A stretch of 64,000 nucleotides of DNA from DASPWW01 sp963803425 (GTDB lineage: Bacteria > Actinomycetota > Thermoleophilia > Solirubrobacterales > 70-9). Positions 1 through 7,929 of this stretch are shown one piece after another; the stretch's first letter is position 1, and the number at the start of each line of letters is the position of its first letter. The stretch is from the NCBI GenBank assembly GCA_963803425.1, contig CAWDMA010000001.1, positions 992,001-1,056,000 on the forward strand, written 5' to 3'. A model generated the notes under the pieces. That model was not told the DNA's origin. It saw only the letters and a list, made by a program, of their open reading frames with translations, and made no database searches. The position numbers and the translations under genes are program-made.

Positions 1-903
1 GCACGCCCCGAGCAGGGTGACGATCAGGTTGGGGGAGAGCGCGATCAGCCCCAGCCCGACCGCCTCGATCAGCGCGGCGCCGGTCGCGCACCGGGCCGGC
101 CCGATCCTGTCGGGGAGGTCGCCCCCGATCAGCCGGGTGAGGACGACGGTAGCGGCGAACACCGTGAACGCCGCCGTTCCGTGCCCCAGCCCGCGCTGCT
201 CGAGGTGGAGGATGATGAAGGACGCGATCGCGGCGAACCCGACCACGCCCAGCGACAGGACGATCCCGGGCCGCACCGACTCGGCCGCGATCAGCGTGCG
301 CCGCTCCTCACTCGGCATCGGGGTGTGCGGGTCTGGAAGGCGGCTTGCGATCACCGCCGCGGTCAGCGGCGCCACCGTCGCGAACGCCCACACCAGGTTG
401 TAGCCGCCGGCGTGCAGGAGCAGGTCGCCGATCGGCGGCCCGCAGCTCAGCCCGGACCACACCGCCAGGCCGTACAGCCCGATGATCCGGCCGCGCCGCT
501 CCAGCGGGGCCATGTCTACGACCCAGGTCGAGCCGGCGGTGAACACGGTCCCCTCGCCGGCGCCGAGCGCGAACCGCGCCAGCACCAGCCCCGGGAGGCC
601 CGCGGGCACGAAGTAGAGGACGCCGGCCAGGGTCGCGAACATGCAGCCGGTCACCACGGTGATCCGGCGCCCGCGCAGGTCGGCCATGTGACCGGCGAGC
701 GGCCTCGCCGCGAGGCCGGTGAACGCGAACGCGCCGACCACGAACCCGACCGCGATGTCCCCTCCCCCGAGCCGGCCCTTCACGTAGTGCGGGAGCACCG
801 GGAGCACGCTGCCGACGGCGAGCATCCCCAGGAACGTGACCGCGAAGATCGCCGCGAAGCCGGCGATCGAGGGATCGGGCCTGCGTGGCAGCCTCAACCT
901 CAT
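1..903 (-). CDS. MFS transporter, C-terminal part beyond window
   Basis: The first 301 codons of a major facilitator superfamily permease are visible; the rest runs off the left edge. Hydrophobic helices begin near residue 12, and the loop GHMADLRGRR (residues 71-80) matches the conserved MFS motif between helices 2 and 3. The ATG at 901-903 lies 3 bases after the stop of the acyl-CoA synthetase, so the two are almost certainly co-transcribed at the end of the leftward unit that begins with the malyl-CoA-lyase-like gene. A carboxylate or drug exporter is plausible, but the substrate cannot be read from sequence. Confidence 0.85.
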   Translation of the reverse strand, partial: MRLRLPRRPDPSIAGFAAIFAVTFLGMLAVGSVLPVLPHYVKGRLGGGDIAVGFVVGAFAFTGLAARPLAGHMADLRGRRITVVTGCMFATLAGVLYFVPAGLPGLVLARFALGAGEGTVFTAGSTWVVDMAPLERRGRIIGLYGLAVWSGLSCGPPIGDLLLHAGGYNLVWAFATVAPLTAAVIASRLPDPHTPMPSEERRTLIAAESVRPGIVLSLGVVGFAAIASFIILHLEQRGLGHGTAAFTVFAATVVLTRLIGGDLPDRIGPARCATGAALIEAVGLGLIALSPNLIVTLLGAC

Positions 904-906
904 CGG

Positions 907-2346
907 CTACGCCTCGCGCAGCTCCGCGCGCCGGATCTTCCCGCTCGACGTCTTCGGCAGCGAGTCGGCGAACTCGACCACCCGCGGGTACTTGTACGGC
1001 GCGGTCACCCGCTTCACGTGGTCCTGGAGCTCCGCCCCCAGCCTCGGCCCGGGCTCGCCGTCGCGGAGCACGACGACCGCCCGCACGACCGCGCCGCGCT
1101 CGGCGTCGGGGGCGGCGACCACCGCCGCCTCGGCGACCGCCGGATGGGTGAGCAGCGCCGACTCGACCTCGAATGGCCCGATCCTGTACCCGGCGGAGAT
1201 GATCACGTCGTCCTCGCGGCCCTCGAACCACAGGTAGCCGTCCGCGTCCTCGCGGACGTGGTCGCGGGTGCGCCACCACTCGCCCTCGAACGGCCCCGCG
1301 TCGAGGTAGTGGGAGAAGAACGTGGGGCAGCTGTGCGGCCGGACCTGCAGCTCGGCGTCCTCGATCCGGACGTCGATCCCGGGCAGCGGCCGGCCCATCG
1401 AGCCGTCGCGGGGTTCCTCTCCGACCCGCATCCCCGTCACCGGGCCCGTCTCCGTCTGGCCGTATCCGTCGTGGATCGCCACTCCCACCTGCTCCCGGAA
1501 GGCCCTGATCACCTCGGGGTTGAGGGGCTCGCCGGCCGAGACCATGTGGCGAAGGCCCGCGATCGGGCGCAGCTCGGTCCGCTTCGCGAGCATCCGGTAC
1601 TCGGTCGGCGCCTGGCACAGCACGCTCACCCCCTCCGCCACGACGATCTCGAGCCGCTCGGCCGGGTCGAAGCGGGCGTCGTGCAGGAGCGCCGCGGCGC
1701 CACCGAGCCACGGTGCGATGAACACGTTGCGTGCCGACTTCGACCACCCGGTCGCCGCCGTGCACCAGGCGACCTCGCCGTCGCGCGCCCCGAACCAGTG
1801 CTCGGCCTGGAGCCGCTGTCCGGCCAGGTAGCGCTGCGGGTAGACGACTCCCCTGGGGCGGCCGGTCGTTCCGGAGGTGAAGATCACGACCGCGGGGTCC
1901 TCGGGGTCGAGCTCCGCGTAGTCGACCGGGGTCGCCTGGGGGAGGTCCTCGTCCATCACCCGGGCGAGGTCCTCGAGCGTCATGTACGGGACCCCGTCCG
2001 GCAGCTCGCCCAGGTACCGCTGCTCCCCGATCGCGAGCTTCGGGCTCGCCGCTCCGGCCCGGTGCTCGAGGTCCGCGCGGCGAAGCTGCACGCTGCAGGG
2101 CATCGCGACCGCGCCGATCCGGAAGCAGGTGACCATCGCCAGCACCCACTCCGGCCTGTTCCCGATCAGGGTCATCACCACGTCACCGCGGCCGATCCCG
2201 CGGGCCGCCAGCGCCCCCGAAAGCCCCGCGCTGCGTGCGAGCAGCTCTCCGAAGTGCCACACGTCGCGATTTCGGTCCGCATCGAGCGCCACCAGCGCCG
2301 GCTTCGAGGCCGGGAACCGCTCCAGGATCTCGGCGGCGAAATTCAC
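907..2346 (-). CDS. AMP-forming acyl-CoA synthetase (ACSM/acetyl-CoA synthetase-like)
   Basis: A 479-residue ANL-superfamily ligase that would activate a short or medium carboxylic acid to its CoA thioester with ATP. The adenylate P-loop FTSGTTGRPRG is at 156-166, the YGQTETGPVTG motif follows in the middle, GYRIGPFEVESAL marks the C-terminal domain, and the catalytic lysine of TSSGKIRR is near residue 470. The GTG at 2344-2346 is preferred: homology starts at its NFAAEILERFP, and the in-frame sequence upstream is a shadow of the kinase gene. It sits between the phosphoribulokinase and an MFS gene. Substrate unknown; import or activation of an organic acid is inference. Confidence 0.88.
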   Translation of the reverse strand: MNFAAEILERFPASKPALVALDADRNRDVWHFGELLARSAGLSGALAARGIGRGDVVMTLIGNRPEWVLAMVTCFRIGAVAMPCSVQLRRADLEHRAGAASPKLAIGEQRYLGELPDGVPYMTLEDLARVMDEDLPQATPVDYAELDPEDPAVVIFTSGTTGRPRGVVYPQRYLAGQRLQAEHWFGARDGEVAWCTAATGWSKSARNVFIAPWLGGAAALLHDARFDPAERLEIVVAEGVSVLCQAPTEYRMLAKRTELRPIAGLRHMVSAGEPLNPEVIRAFREQVGVAIHDGYGQTETGPVTGMRVGEEPRDGSMGRPLPGIDVRIEDAELQVRPHSCPTFFSHYLDAGPFEGEWWRTRDHVREDADGYLWFEGREDDVIISAGYRIGPFEVESALLTHPAVAEAAVVAAPDAERGAVVRAVVVLRDGEPGPRLGAELQDHVKRVTAPYKYPRVVEFADSLPKTSSGKIRRAELREA

Positions 2347-2387
2347 GCGCCTAGTGTGCCGGAGCAGGGCGGCCCGGCGAGCAGCGC

Positions 2388-3347
2388 CTACGCGTGCAGC
2401 GCGGAGTCCGCTCCGGTCACGTTCGGGACCTCGCGGTCGTGCGGGTCGATCCCGGCGCTGATCGTCGCCCGGGTGGAGACGAGGTGGTAGAGCAGCAGCG
2501 CCTGGACCAGCGCCAGCGACTCGGACCGGTGCAGCTCGGTCCCGATCGTGAACTCGCCGAGCCGCTGGGTGCGCAGGTGGCTGACGTACTGCATCCGCGC
2601 CCACACGGCCTCCTCCAGCTCGGCGGCGAGCGCCGGGTCCGTGTGTCCGGGGATGTACAGCAGCGACTCCTGCTCGTGGCGGACGAGCGTCGGTCCGTCC
2701 CCGTCAGGGCGCAGCAGGGGTGAGAGGTCGGGGTGCCTGAGCGTGTCGCGGAGGATCAGGTGCGCGTCCAGCCGCTCCGGGTTCTCGCTCGCCGACGGCC
2801 GGAACGAGACGATGATGTCGGCGTGGCGGCGCTGCGGCCGAATGTAGCCGGCGACGTCGCGCTCGCGCCGGTCGAGCTCGTTCAGGACCTGGTGGGTCGT
2901 GTAGCCGCGCCGCGTGCAGTCGCGGGTCATCTTCCAGGTTCGGCGGAGCTCCTCGGGCGGAGCCAGGAAGACCCGGATGTCGTGGGCCTCGCGGAGCCGC
3001 TCCGAGTGGAAGTTGAGCAGCCCCTCGACGACCACGAACTGGCGCGGCCTGACCACCTCGGGCGGCTCCAGGGTGCCGCCGCGGTGGTCGTACACGGGCT
3101 TCAGGATCGGCTCCCCGGCGCGCAGGTGACCGAGGTGCTGCCCGAGGATGTCGAGGTGGTTCGCCGACGGGTTCAGCGGCGTCACCCCGAGCTCGACCCG
3201 CTGGGCGCGGCCGTAGCGGTGGTAATCGTCTCCGCTGATGTAGGAGACCCCGCCGGGGCCGCCCAGGATCCGGACCACGCCCCGGGTGAGCGTGGTCTTG
3301 CCGGCTGCTGAGTCGCCGACCACTCCGAGGACGACCGGCCGCCCCAT
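2388..3347 (-). CDS. phosphoribulokinase/uridine kinase family protein, Calvin-cycle PRK-like
   Basis: A 319-residue P-loop kinase. Walker A GDSAAGKTT is at 11-19, followed by DDYHRYGR (40-47), LNPSANHLD, PVYDHRGG, FVVVEGLLNFH and YIRPQRRHADI. This order closely follows cyanobacterial and plant type phosphoribulokinase, which makes ribulose 1,5-bisphosphate from ribulose 5-phosphate and ATP. No RuBisCO gene lies in the window. The ATG at 3345-3347 puts the P-loop at the usual distance from the N terminus. It follows the lyase gene by 38 bases in the same leftward unit. Another phosphorylated sugar, or a partial Calvin cycle encoded elsewhere, is possible. Confidence 0.8.
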   Translation of the reverse strand: MGRPVVLGVVGDSAAGKTTLTRGVVRILGGPGGVSYISGDDYHRYGRAQRVELGVTPLNPSANHLDILGQHLGHLRAGEPILKPVYDHRGGTLEPPEVVRPRQFVVVEGLLNFHSERLREAHDIRVFLAPPEELRRTWKMTRDCTRRGYTTHQVLNELDRRERDVAGYIRPQRRHADIIVSFRPSASENPERLDAHLILRDTLRHPDLSPLLRPDGDGPTLVRHEQESLLYIPGHTDPALAAELEEAVWARMQYVSHLRTQRLGEFTIGTELHRSESLALVQALLLYHLVSTRATISAGIDPHDREVPNVTGADSALHA

Positions 3348-3385
3348 CCGGGCAGGATGCCACAGGACGCGCCCACCGGCGGGCG

Positions 3386-4393
3386 TCAGTCGGGGGCCGT
3401 CGTGCGCGCCGAGCTGTGCGAGGCGGACCCGTTCTGGCGCTGCTCGATCAACTCGATCTTGGTGAGCAGGTGCTCCGCCATCCGCAGCGACGCGGCGTCG
3501 ATCAGGCGGCCGTCGAGCGACACGGCGCCCTTCCCGGACTCGCCCGCCTCCTTCATCGCGGCGATGATCCGCCGCGTCCGGGAGACGAGCTGGTCGTCCG
3601 GGGAGAAGACCTCGTTGGCGAGCGCGACCTGGCTCGGGTGGATGCACCACTTGCCCTCGAACCCGAGGATGGATGCCCGGCGCGCCGCGACCACGTAGCC
3701 GTCGGGGTCGCTGAAGTCGCCGAACGGCCCGTCGATCGGCCGCAGCCCGTTGGCGCGGCAGGTGACCGCGATCCGCGACAGCGCGTAGTGCCACTGGTCG
3801 CCCCAGTGCAGCTGTCGAGGTTCGCCGTTCGGGTCCGTGAGCACCGCGTAGCCCGTCTCGGAGCCCCCGATCGAGGTGGTGTGGCTCTGCAGGGATGCGG
3901 CGTAGTCGGCGACGCCGAAGATCAGCGCCTCCATTCGCTCCGGGCAGGCGGCGCCGATCTCCTCGACGTTCTGCATTCCGGCGGCGGTCTCGATCAGCGC
4001 GGAGATCCCGATCCGCCGCTCGATCCCGACCGCCTCCTCGATCTGCGCCAGCAGCGTGGCGACATAGTGGATGTCGCCGGCACAGCCGGCCTTCGGGACC
4101 AGCACCGTGTCGAGGTGGCGACCGGCCTGCTCGACGACGTCGACGATGTCGCGGTAGCAGTAGCGCGTGTCGAGGCCGTTGATCCGGACGGTGATCGAGC
4201 ACCCGCTCCAATCCAGCTCGCGAAGCGCGGCGATCGTGTTCCGCCTCGCATCCGGCTTGTCGTCTGGCGCGACCGCGTCCTCGAGGTCGAGCATGACGAC
4301 GTCGGCGCCGAGCCCGGGGGCCTTCTCGAGCATCCGCTCGCTGGTCGCCGGGACACACAGCTCGCTTCGATGCAGGCGGACGGGGCTTGGCAT
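3386..4393 (-). CDS. CitE/HpcH-family lyase, malyl-CoA lyase-like (copy 1)
   Basis: A 335-residue TIM-barrel lyase of the HpcH/HpaI-citrate lyase beta family. LDLEDAV is at 35-41, the Mg-binding region ISALIETAAGM at 129-140, GVADYAASL at 160-168, and GKWCIHPSQV near the C terminus. Members cleave (S)-malyl-CoA to glyoxylate and acetyl-CoA, or beta-methylmalyl-CoA to glyoxylate and propionyl-CoA. The start has the purine-rich GAGGAAGGAA just upstream. It heads the leftward unit with the PRK-like gene and is divergent from the aminotransferase gene across a palindrome-bearing spacer. A second paralogue at 13767-14816 is clearly diverged, so the two may differ in substrate. Confidence 0.82.
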   Translation of the reverse strand: MPSPVRLHRSELCVPATSERMLEKAPGLGADVVMLDLEDAVAPDDKPDARRNTIAALRELDWSGCSITVRINGLDTRYCYRDIVDVVEQAGRHLDTVLVPKAGCAGDIHYVATLLAQIEEAVGIERRIGISALIETAAGMQNVEEIGAACPERMEALIFGVADYAASLQSHTTSIGGSETGYAVLTDPNGEPRQLHWGDQWHYALSRIAVTCRANGLRPIDGPFGDFSDPDGYVVAARRASILGFEGKWCIHPSQVALANEVFSPDDQLVSRTRRIIAAMKEAGESGKGAVSLDGRLIDAASLRMAEHLLTKIELIEQRQNGSASHSSARTTAPD

Positions 4394-4415
4394 TTCCTTC
4401 CTCGCAGGACGGGAT

Positions 4416-4441
4416 CCGGGGCGCCCATGGAAGCGCCCCGG
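4416..4441 (-). promoter_or_regulatory. leader hairpin before the malyl-CoA-lyase-like gene
   Basis: Perfect 9-bp inverted repeat (arms CCGGGGCGC and GCGCCCCGG, loop CCATGGAA) beginning 22 bases upstream of the lyase start on the minus strand. It would fold in the 5' leader and could affect translation or mRNA stability. There is no T-run, so it is not a standard terminator. Confidence 0.4.
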
Positions 4442-4517
4442 TGGTGATCGATCAAGCCGATCGAGCGGAATTTCAAGGCGTCCCCGAGGCCACTCGATAC
4501 ATAGGTATAAATCTCTG

Positions 4518-4539
4518 TATCACTGAATTATCAGTGATA
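4518..4539. promoter_or_regulatory. 22-bp operator-like palindrome between divergent lyase and aminotransferase genes
   Basis: Arms TATCACTGA and TCAGTGATA are perfect inverted repeats separated by ATTA. A second overlapping symmetry, ATTATCA and TGATAAT around one G, lies at 4527-4541. The AT-rich island, with TATAAA at 4506-4511, stands out in a GC-rich region and sits between the two divergent starts at 4393 and 4583. This is what a dimeric repressor or LysR-type site controlling both units would look like. The binding protein is not known; the LysR gene at 6719 is the nearest candidate. Confidence 0.6.
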
Positions 4540-4582
4540 ATCAGATGAAATTGCCGGGGAGCTGTGCGACGGTTCCGGCGCG

Positions 4583-5722
4583 ATGATCGAAGCGCCCGCC
4601 CGGATCGAGCCCGCCGCGCGACTCCTGTGCGGCCCCGGGCCGACCAACGTCGACACTGCGGCACTCGAGGCGATCCGCGCCCCCATGCTCGGCCACCTCG
4701 ACCCGGACCTGCACGAGATTCTGCTCGAGCTGGTCGAGATGCTCCGTGGCACCTATCGCGCCCGCTCCGGCCTGGTGCTCCCCCTGCAGGCGACGGGGAC
4801 CTCGGGAATGGAGGCGGGGATCGCGAACCTCGTGGAGCCCGGTGAGACTGTGGTCGTCGGGGTGAACGGGTACTTCGGGCGCCGGATCGCCGAGATCGCG
4901 CGCCGGTGGGGCGCCCAGGTCGAAGAGGTCGGCGCGGACTGGGGTGAGCATGTGCCGAACGAGCGCCTGGTCGACGCGCTCGACCGCCACCCGGACGCCC
5001 GTCTGGTCGCGGTCGTCCACGGCGAGACCTCGACCGGGTGCGAGCACCCGCTCGCCGAGCTCGGTGCCGCGATCGGCGAGCGCGACACGCTGCTGATGGC
5101 CGACTGCGTGACCACGCTCGGCGGCGTGGAGGTCCAGTTCGACCGGTGGGGGGTCGACTATGCGTACTCGTGCACGCAGAAGTGCCTCGGGGCGCCGCCG
5201 GGGATGTCGCCGGTGGCCGTGTCGGACCGGGCGCTGGCGCGGATCGAGGCCCGGCGCACCCCGGTCCCGTTCTCGTGGGACCTCGAGATGCTGCGCGCGT
5301 ACTGGCTCGATCGCCCCGCCACGTACCACCACACCGTTCCCGTCCTGCACATCTATGCTCTGCACGAGGTGCTGCGGCAGACGATGCTCGAGGGGCTGGA
5401 GGCACGGTGGGCGAGGCACGCCGACGCGGGGCGGCGGCTGCAGCGCGGCGTCCGTGACGCCGGGATGGAGCTGCTCGCCGAGCCCGACCATCAGCTTGCC
5501 CCGCTGACGGCGGTTCGCGTCCCGGCCGGGATCGACGGAAAGGCCGTCCAGGGCGAGCTGCTCGCCGGCGGGATCGAGATCGGTGGCGGCCTCGGCCCGC
5601 AGGCGCCGGCGATGTGGCGGATCGGGCTGATGGGCCCGAACGCCGACCCGGCGGTCGCCGACCGCGTGCTCGACGCGCTCACCGCCGCGGTCGAGCGCCA
5701 CGGAGTCGCCGTCGCCGGATGA
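4583..5722 (+). CDS. serine-glyoxylate / alanine-glyoxylate aminotransferase
   Basis: A 379-residue class V PLP aminotransferase. GPGPTN (17-22) is the conserved N-terminal substrate loop, HGETSTG (146-152) and MADCVTTLGG (172-181) build the cofactor pocket, and the Schiff-base lysine is K200 in SCTQKCLGAPPG. The family transfers the amino group of serine or alanine to glyoxylate; the serine-specific form supplies hydroxypyruvate in the serine cycle and in photorespiration. Its stop overlaps the next start (ATGA), and that gene is a hydroxypyruvate-type reductase, which favours the serine-glyoxylate (SgaA) role. No clear ribosome site precedes the ATG. Confidence 0.85.
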   Translation: MIEAPARIEPAARLLCGPGPTNVDTAALEAIRAPMLGHLDPDLHEILLELVEMLRGTYRARSGLVLPLQATGTSGMEAGIANLVEPGETVVVGVNGYFGRRIAEIARRWGAQVEEVGADWGEHVPNERLVDALDRHPDARLVAVVHGETSTGCEHPLAELGAAIGERDTLLMADCVTTLGGVEVQFDRWGVDYAYSCTQKCLGAPPGMSPVAVSDRALARIEARRTPVPFSWDLEMLRAYWLDRPATYHHTVPVLHIYALHEVLRQTMLEGLEARWARHADAGRRLQRGVRDAGMELLAEPDHQLAPLTAVRVPAGIDGKAVQGELLAGGIEIGGGLGPQAPAMWRIGLMGPNADPAVADRVLDALTAAVERHGVAVAG

Positions 5723-6690
5723 GCCGGCGGCCGGCCTTCGCCGTCACCCGCCGCATCCCGGAGCCGGCGCTGGAGCTGCTTCGCGAGGTGGGGGAGGTGT
5801 GGGTCTCCGAGCACGACCGACCGCTGCAGACCGCGGAGCTGCACGACGCGGTGGCCGGCGCAACCGCAATCGTCACCCTCCTGCACGATCGGGTCGACGG
5901 CGCCCTGCTCGACGCCGCCGGTCCGCAGCTCGAGTGCGTCGCGAACGTCGCCGTCGGGTACGACAACATCGACGTCGCCGCCGCTCGGGAGCGGGGCGTG
6001 GCCGTCACCAACACCCCGGGCGTGCTCACCGACGCGACGGCGGATCTCACCGTCGCCCTGATCCTGATGGCGACCCGCCGGCTGGGGGAGGGGGAGCGGC
6101 TGATCCGCGCCCGGGAGCCGTGGCGGTGGCACATGTTCTTCATGATCGGCGCCGGCCTGCAGGGCAAGACGCTCGGGATCGTCGGCCTCGGCTCGATCGG
6201 CCGGGCGGTGGCGCGGCGGGCGCGGGCGTTCGGCATGCGGGTCGCGTACTCGCAGCGCAACCCCGCGGCCCCGGAGGTCGAGGCGGAGCTCGAGGCGACC
6301 GCCCACGCGCTCGAGGAGCTGGTCGCGATCGCCGACGTGGTCAGCCTGCACTGCCCGCTCACCGACCAGACACGGCATCTGATCGACGCCGAGCGGCTCC
6401 GCCTGATGAAGCCGACCGCGTACCTGGTCAACACCGCACGCGGGCCGATCGTGGACGAGGCCGCTCTCGCGGAGGCGCTCCGGGAGCGGCGAATCGCCGG
6501 GGCGGCGCTGGACGTGTTCGAGCGCGAGCCGGAGGTCGAGCCCGGTCTGCTAGAGCTCGACAACGCGGTTCTGGTCCCGCATCTGGGCTCGGCGACGTCC
6601 GAGACCCGGACCGCGATGGCGGTGCTCGCGGCCCGCAACGCGATCGCGACAGCGCGCGGCGAGGCCCCCCTCACACCCGTCGAGGCATAG
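5719..6690 (+). CDS. D-2-hydroxyacid dehydrogenase, hydroxypyruvate/glyoxylate reductase
   Basis: A 323-residue NAD(P)-dependent D-isomer 2-hydroxyacid dehydrogenase. The Rossmann loop GLGSIG is at 156-161; the catalytic set is R241 in NTARG, E270 in DVFEREP and H288 in VPHLGS. Such enzymes reduce hydroxypyruvate to D-glycerate or glyoxylate to glycolate. The ATG overlaps the stop of the aminotransferase by the ATGA arrangement, so the two are translationally coupled; this is the sga-hpr order known from serine-cycle operons. The in-frame sequence upstream of this ATG is a shadow of the aminotransferase gene. Confidence 0.86.
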   Translation: MSRRPAFAVTRRIPEPALELLREVGEVWVSEHDRPLQTAELHDAVAGATAIVTLLHDRVDGALLDAAGPQLECVANVAVGYDNIDVAAARERGVAVTNTPGVLTDATADLTVALILMATRRLGEGERLIRAREPWRWHMFFMIGAGLQGKTLGIVGLGSIGRAVARRARAFGMRVAYSQRNPAAPEVEAELEATAHALEELVAIADVVSLHCPLTDQTRHLIDAERLRLMKPTAYLVNTARGPIVDEAALAEALRERRIAGAALDVFEREPEVEPGLLELDNAVLVPHLGSATSETRTAMAVLAARNAIATARGEAPLTPVEA

Positions 6691-6718
6691 ACCAAGCTAT
6701 ATAGTTCCCGCCCGTTCC

Positions 6719-7678
6719 GTGGCGGTCACTCTTACTCAGCTTTCGGCGTTCCTGGCCGTGGTCAGGCGCGGCTCGGTGACCGCTGCGGCCGAGGAGCTGG
6801 TGGTCACCCAGCCCTCGGTCTCCGCGGCGATCGCGGCGCTGGAGCGCGAGCTGGGCGTGACGCTGACCGAGCGCTCCGGCCGCAGCGTGAAGCCGACCGC
6901 GGCGGGGGAGTCATACGCGCGCTACGCGGCCGACGTGCTGGCCCTGCTCCGTGAGGGCGCCGGGAACGCCCGCGAGATCTCGAAGGGCACCGGTGACCGG
7001 CTCCGGATCACCGCGGTGACGACGGCGGGGGAGTACCTGCTGCCGGCGCTGATCAGCGCCTTCCGGGAGCATCGGCCGGAGCTCGACGTCAGCCTCCACG
7101 TCGGCAACCGGGAGGAGGTGTTCCGCCGGCTCGAGGCGCACGAGGCGGACGTGGCGATCTCCGGGCGCGCACCCGAGGGGCGCGGATTCGAGGGCGTCGC
7201 ATTCGCCGACAACGAGCTCGTCCTGATCACCGCCCCGGGCGACCCGCTGGCGAAGCGCGCCTGGGTCGCGGTCGACGAGCTTGCCCGGTCGCCGTGGCTG
7301 ATGCGGGAGCAGGGCTCGGGAACCCGCCGGCTGTGCGAGATCTATCTCGCCTCGCACCAGCTCCAGCCGCCCCTGCTCACGCTCGGCTCGAACGGCGCGA
7401 TCAAGAACGCCGCCCGGATGGGGCTCGGGATCGCAATCGTCTCCCGCGACTCGGTCGAGCTCGAGCTCGACCTGGGCCTGACGGCGACGATCAAGCCCCG
7501 GGGCGGGCTGCCGAAGCGGTCGTGGTTCGTGGTCCGCTCCAAGCTCGGGCCGAAATCCGACGCCTCCGACGCGTTCGTCGAGTACGTGCGCTCCTCGGAG
7601 ACCAAGCACGTGCTCGCCCGCGCCCACTCGGACGAGATCCGGCAGACCCGGAAGGCGCTCGCGAAGCGCCGCCGCTAG
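6719..7678 (+). CDS. LysR-family regulator, CbbR/QscR-like
   Basis: A 319-residue LysR regulator starting with GTG. The N-terminal winged helix-turn-helix reads LTQLSAFLAVVRRGSVTAA followed by QPSVSAAIAALERELG. The effector domain begins ITAVTTAGEYLLPALISAFREH and contains VSLHVGNREEVFRRLEAHEAD, features shared with CbbR-type regulators of carbon fixation and with QscR-type regulators of the serine cycle. It follows the reductase by 28 bases, with the short palindrome CTATATAG just upstream. Control of the adjacent sga-hpr unit and of the divergent operator at 4518 is a reasonable inference. It converges with the ferredoxin gene, overlapping it by 4 bases. Confidence 0.85.
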   Translation: MAVTLTQLSAFLAVVRRGSVTAAAEELVVTQPSVSAAIAALERELGVTLTERSGRSVKPTAAGESYARYAADVLALLREGAGNAREISKGTGDRLRITAVTTAGEYLLPALISAFREHRPELDVSLHVGNREEVFRRLEAHEADVAISGRAPEGRGFEGVAFADNELVLITAPGDPLAKRAWVAVDELARSPWLMREQGSGTRRLCEIYLASHQLQPPLLTLGSNGAIKNAARMGLGIAIVSRDSVELELDLGLTATIKPRGGLPKRSWFVVRSKLGPKSDASDAFVEYVRSSETKHVLARAHSDEIRQTRKALAKRRR

Positions 7679-7929
7679 GCGTCGCTCTCGTACAGCTTCA
7701 CGATCCGCACCGCGCCCTGTGGCGCCGCCTCGACGCACAGGTTGCACAGCACGCACTCGTCGAGGTTCTCCTCGATCACCCGAAGCTCGCCCGACTCCGC
7801 CGTCTCGAAGATGTCCACCGGGCACACCTCGGCCAGCTTCGCGGCGAGCTCGGGGTCGGCGGCGACCGCATCGTCGACCTCGACGTCGATGAAGACACGG
7901 TTCAGGACCTTGCCCTCGCTCGCCGTCAC
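7675..7929 (-). CDS. small single-cluster ferredoxin (FixX-like layout)
   Basis: An 84-residue acidic protein with four cysteines: C36 in the motif ECP, then C59, C62 and C65 in ECVLCNLC. This is the arrangement that binds one [4Fe-4S] cluster in the FixX-like ferredoxin branch; the fourth cysteine of a normal second motif is replaced (VEAAP). It overlaps the start of the SucD-like gene by 4 bases (ATGA type), so it is translated from the same message as the CoA-ligase subunits. A redox partner gene is not visible nearby; it may serve an acyl-CoA dehydrogenase/ETF chain or a 2-oxoacid oxidoreductase encoded elsewhere. Confidence 0.82.
   Translation of the reverse strand: MTASEGKVLNRVFIDVEVDDAVAADPELAAKLAEVCPVDIFETAESGELRVIEENLDECVLCNLCVEAAPQGAVRIVKLYESDA

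Noticed and set aside
181..2490. 769-codon open frame on the plus strand
   Set aside because: Opposite the MFS and acyl-CoA synthetase genes, Arg/Pro/His-rich and without any motif.
2388..3347. Complete Calvin cycle in the window
   Set aside because: Only the phosphoribulokinase-like gene is present; no RuBisCO large or small subunit was found on either strand.
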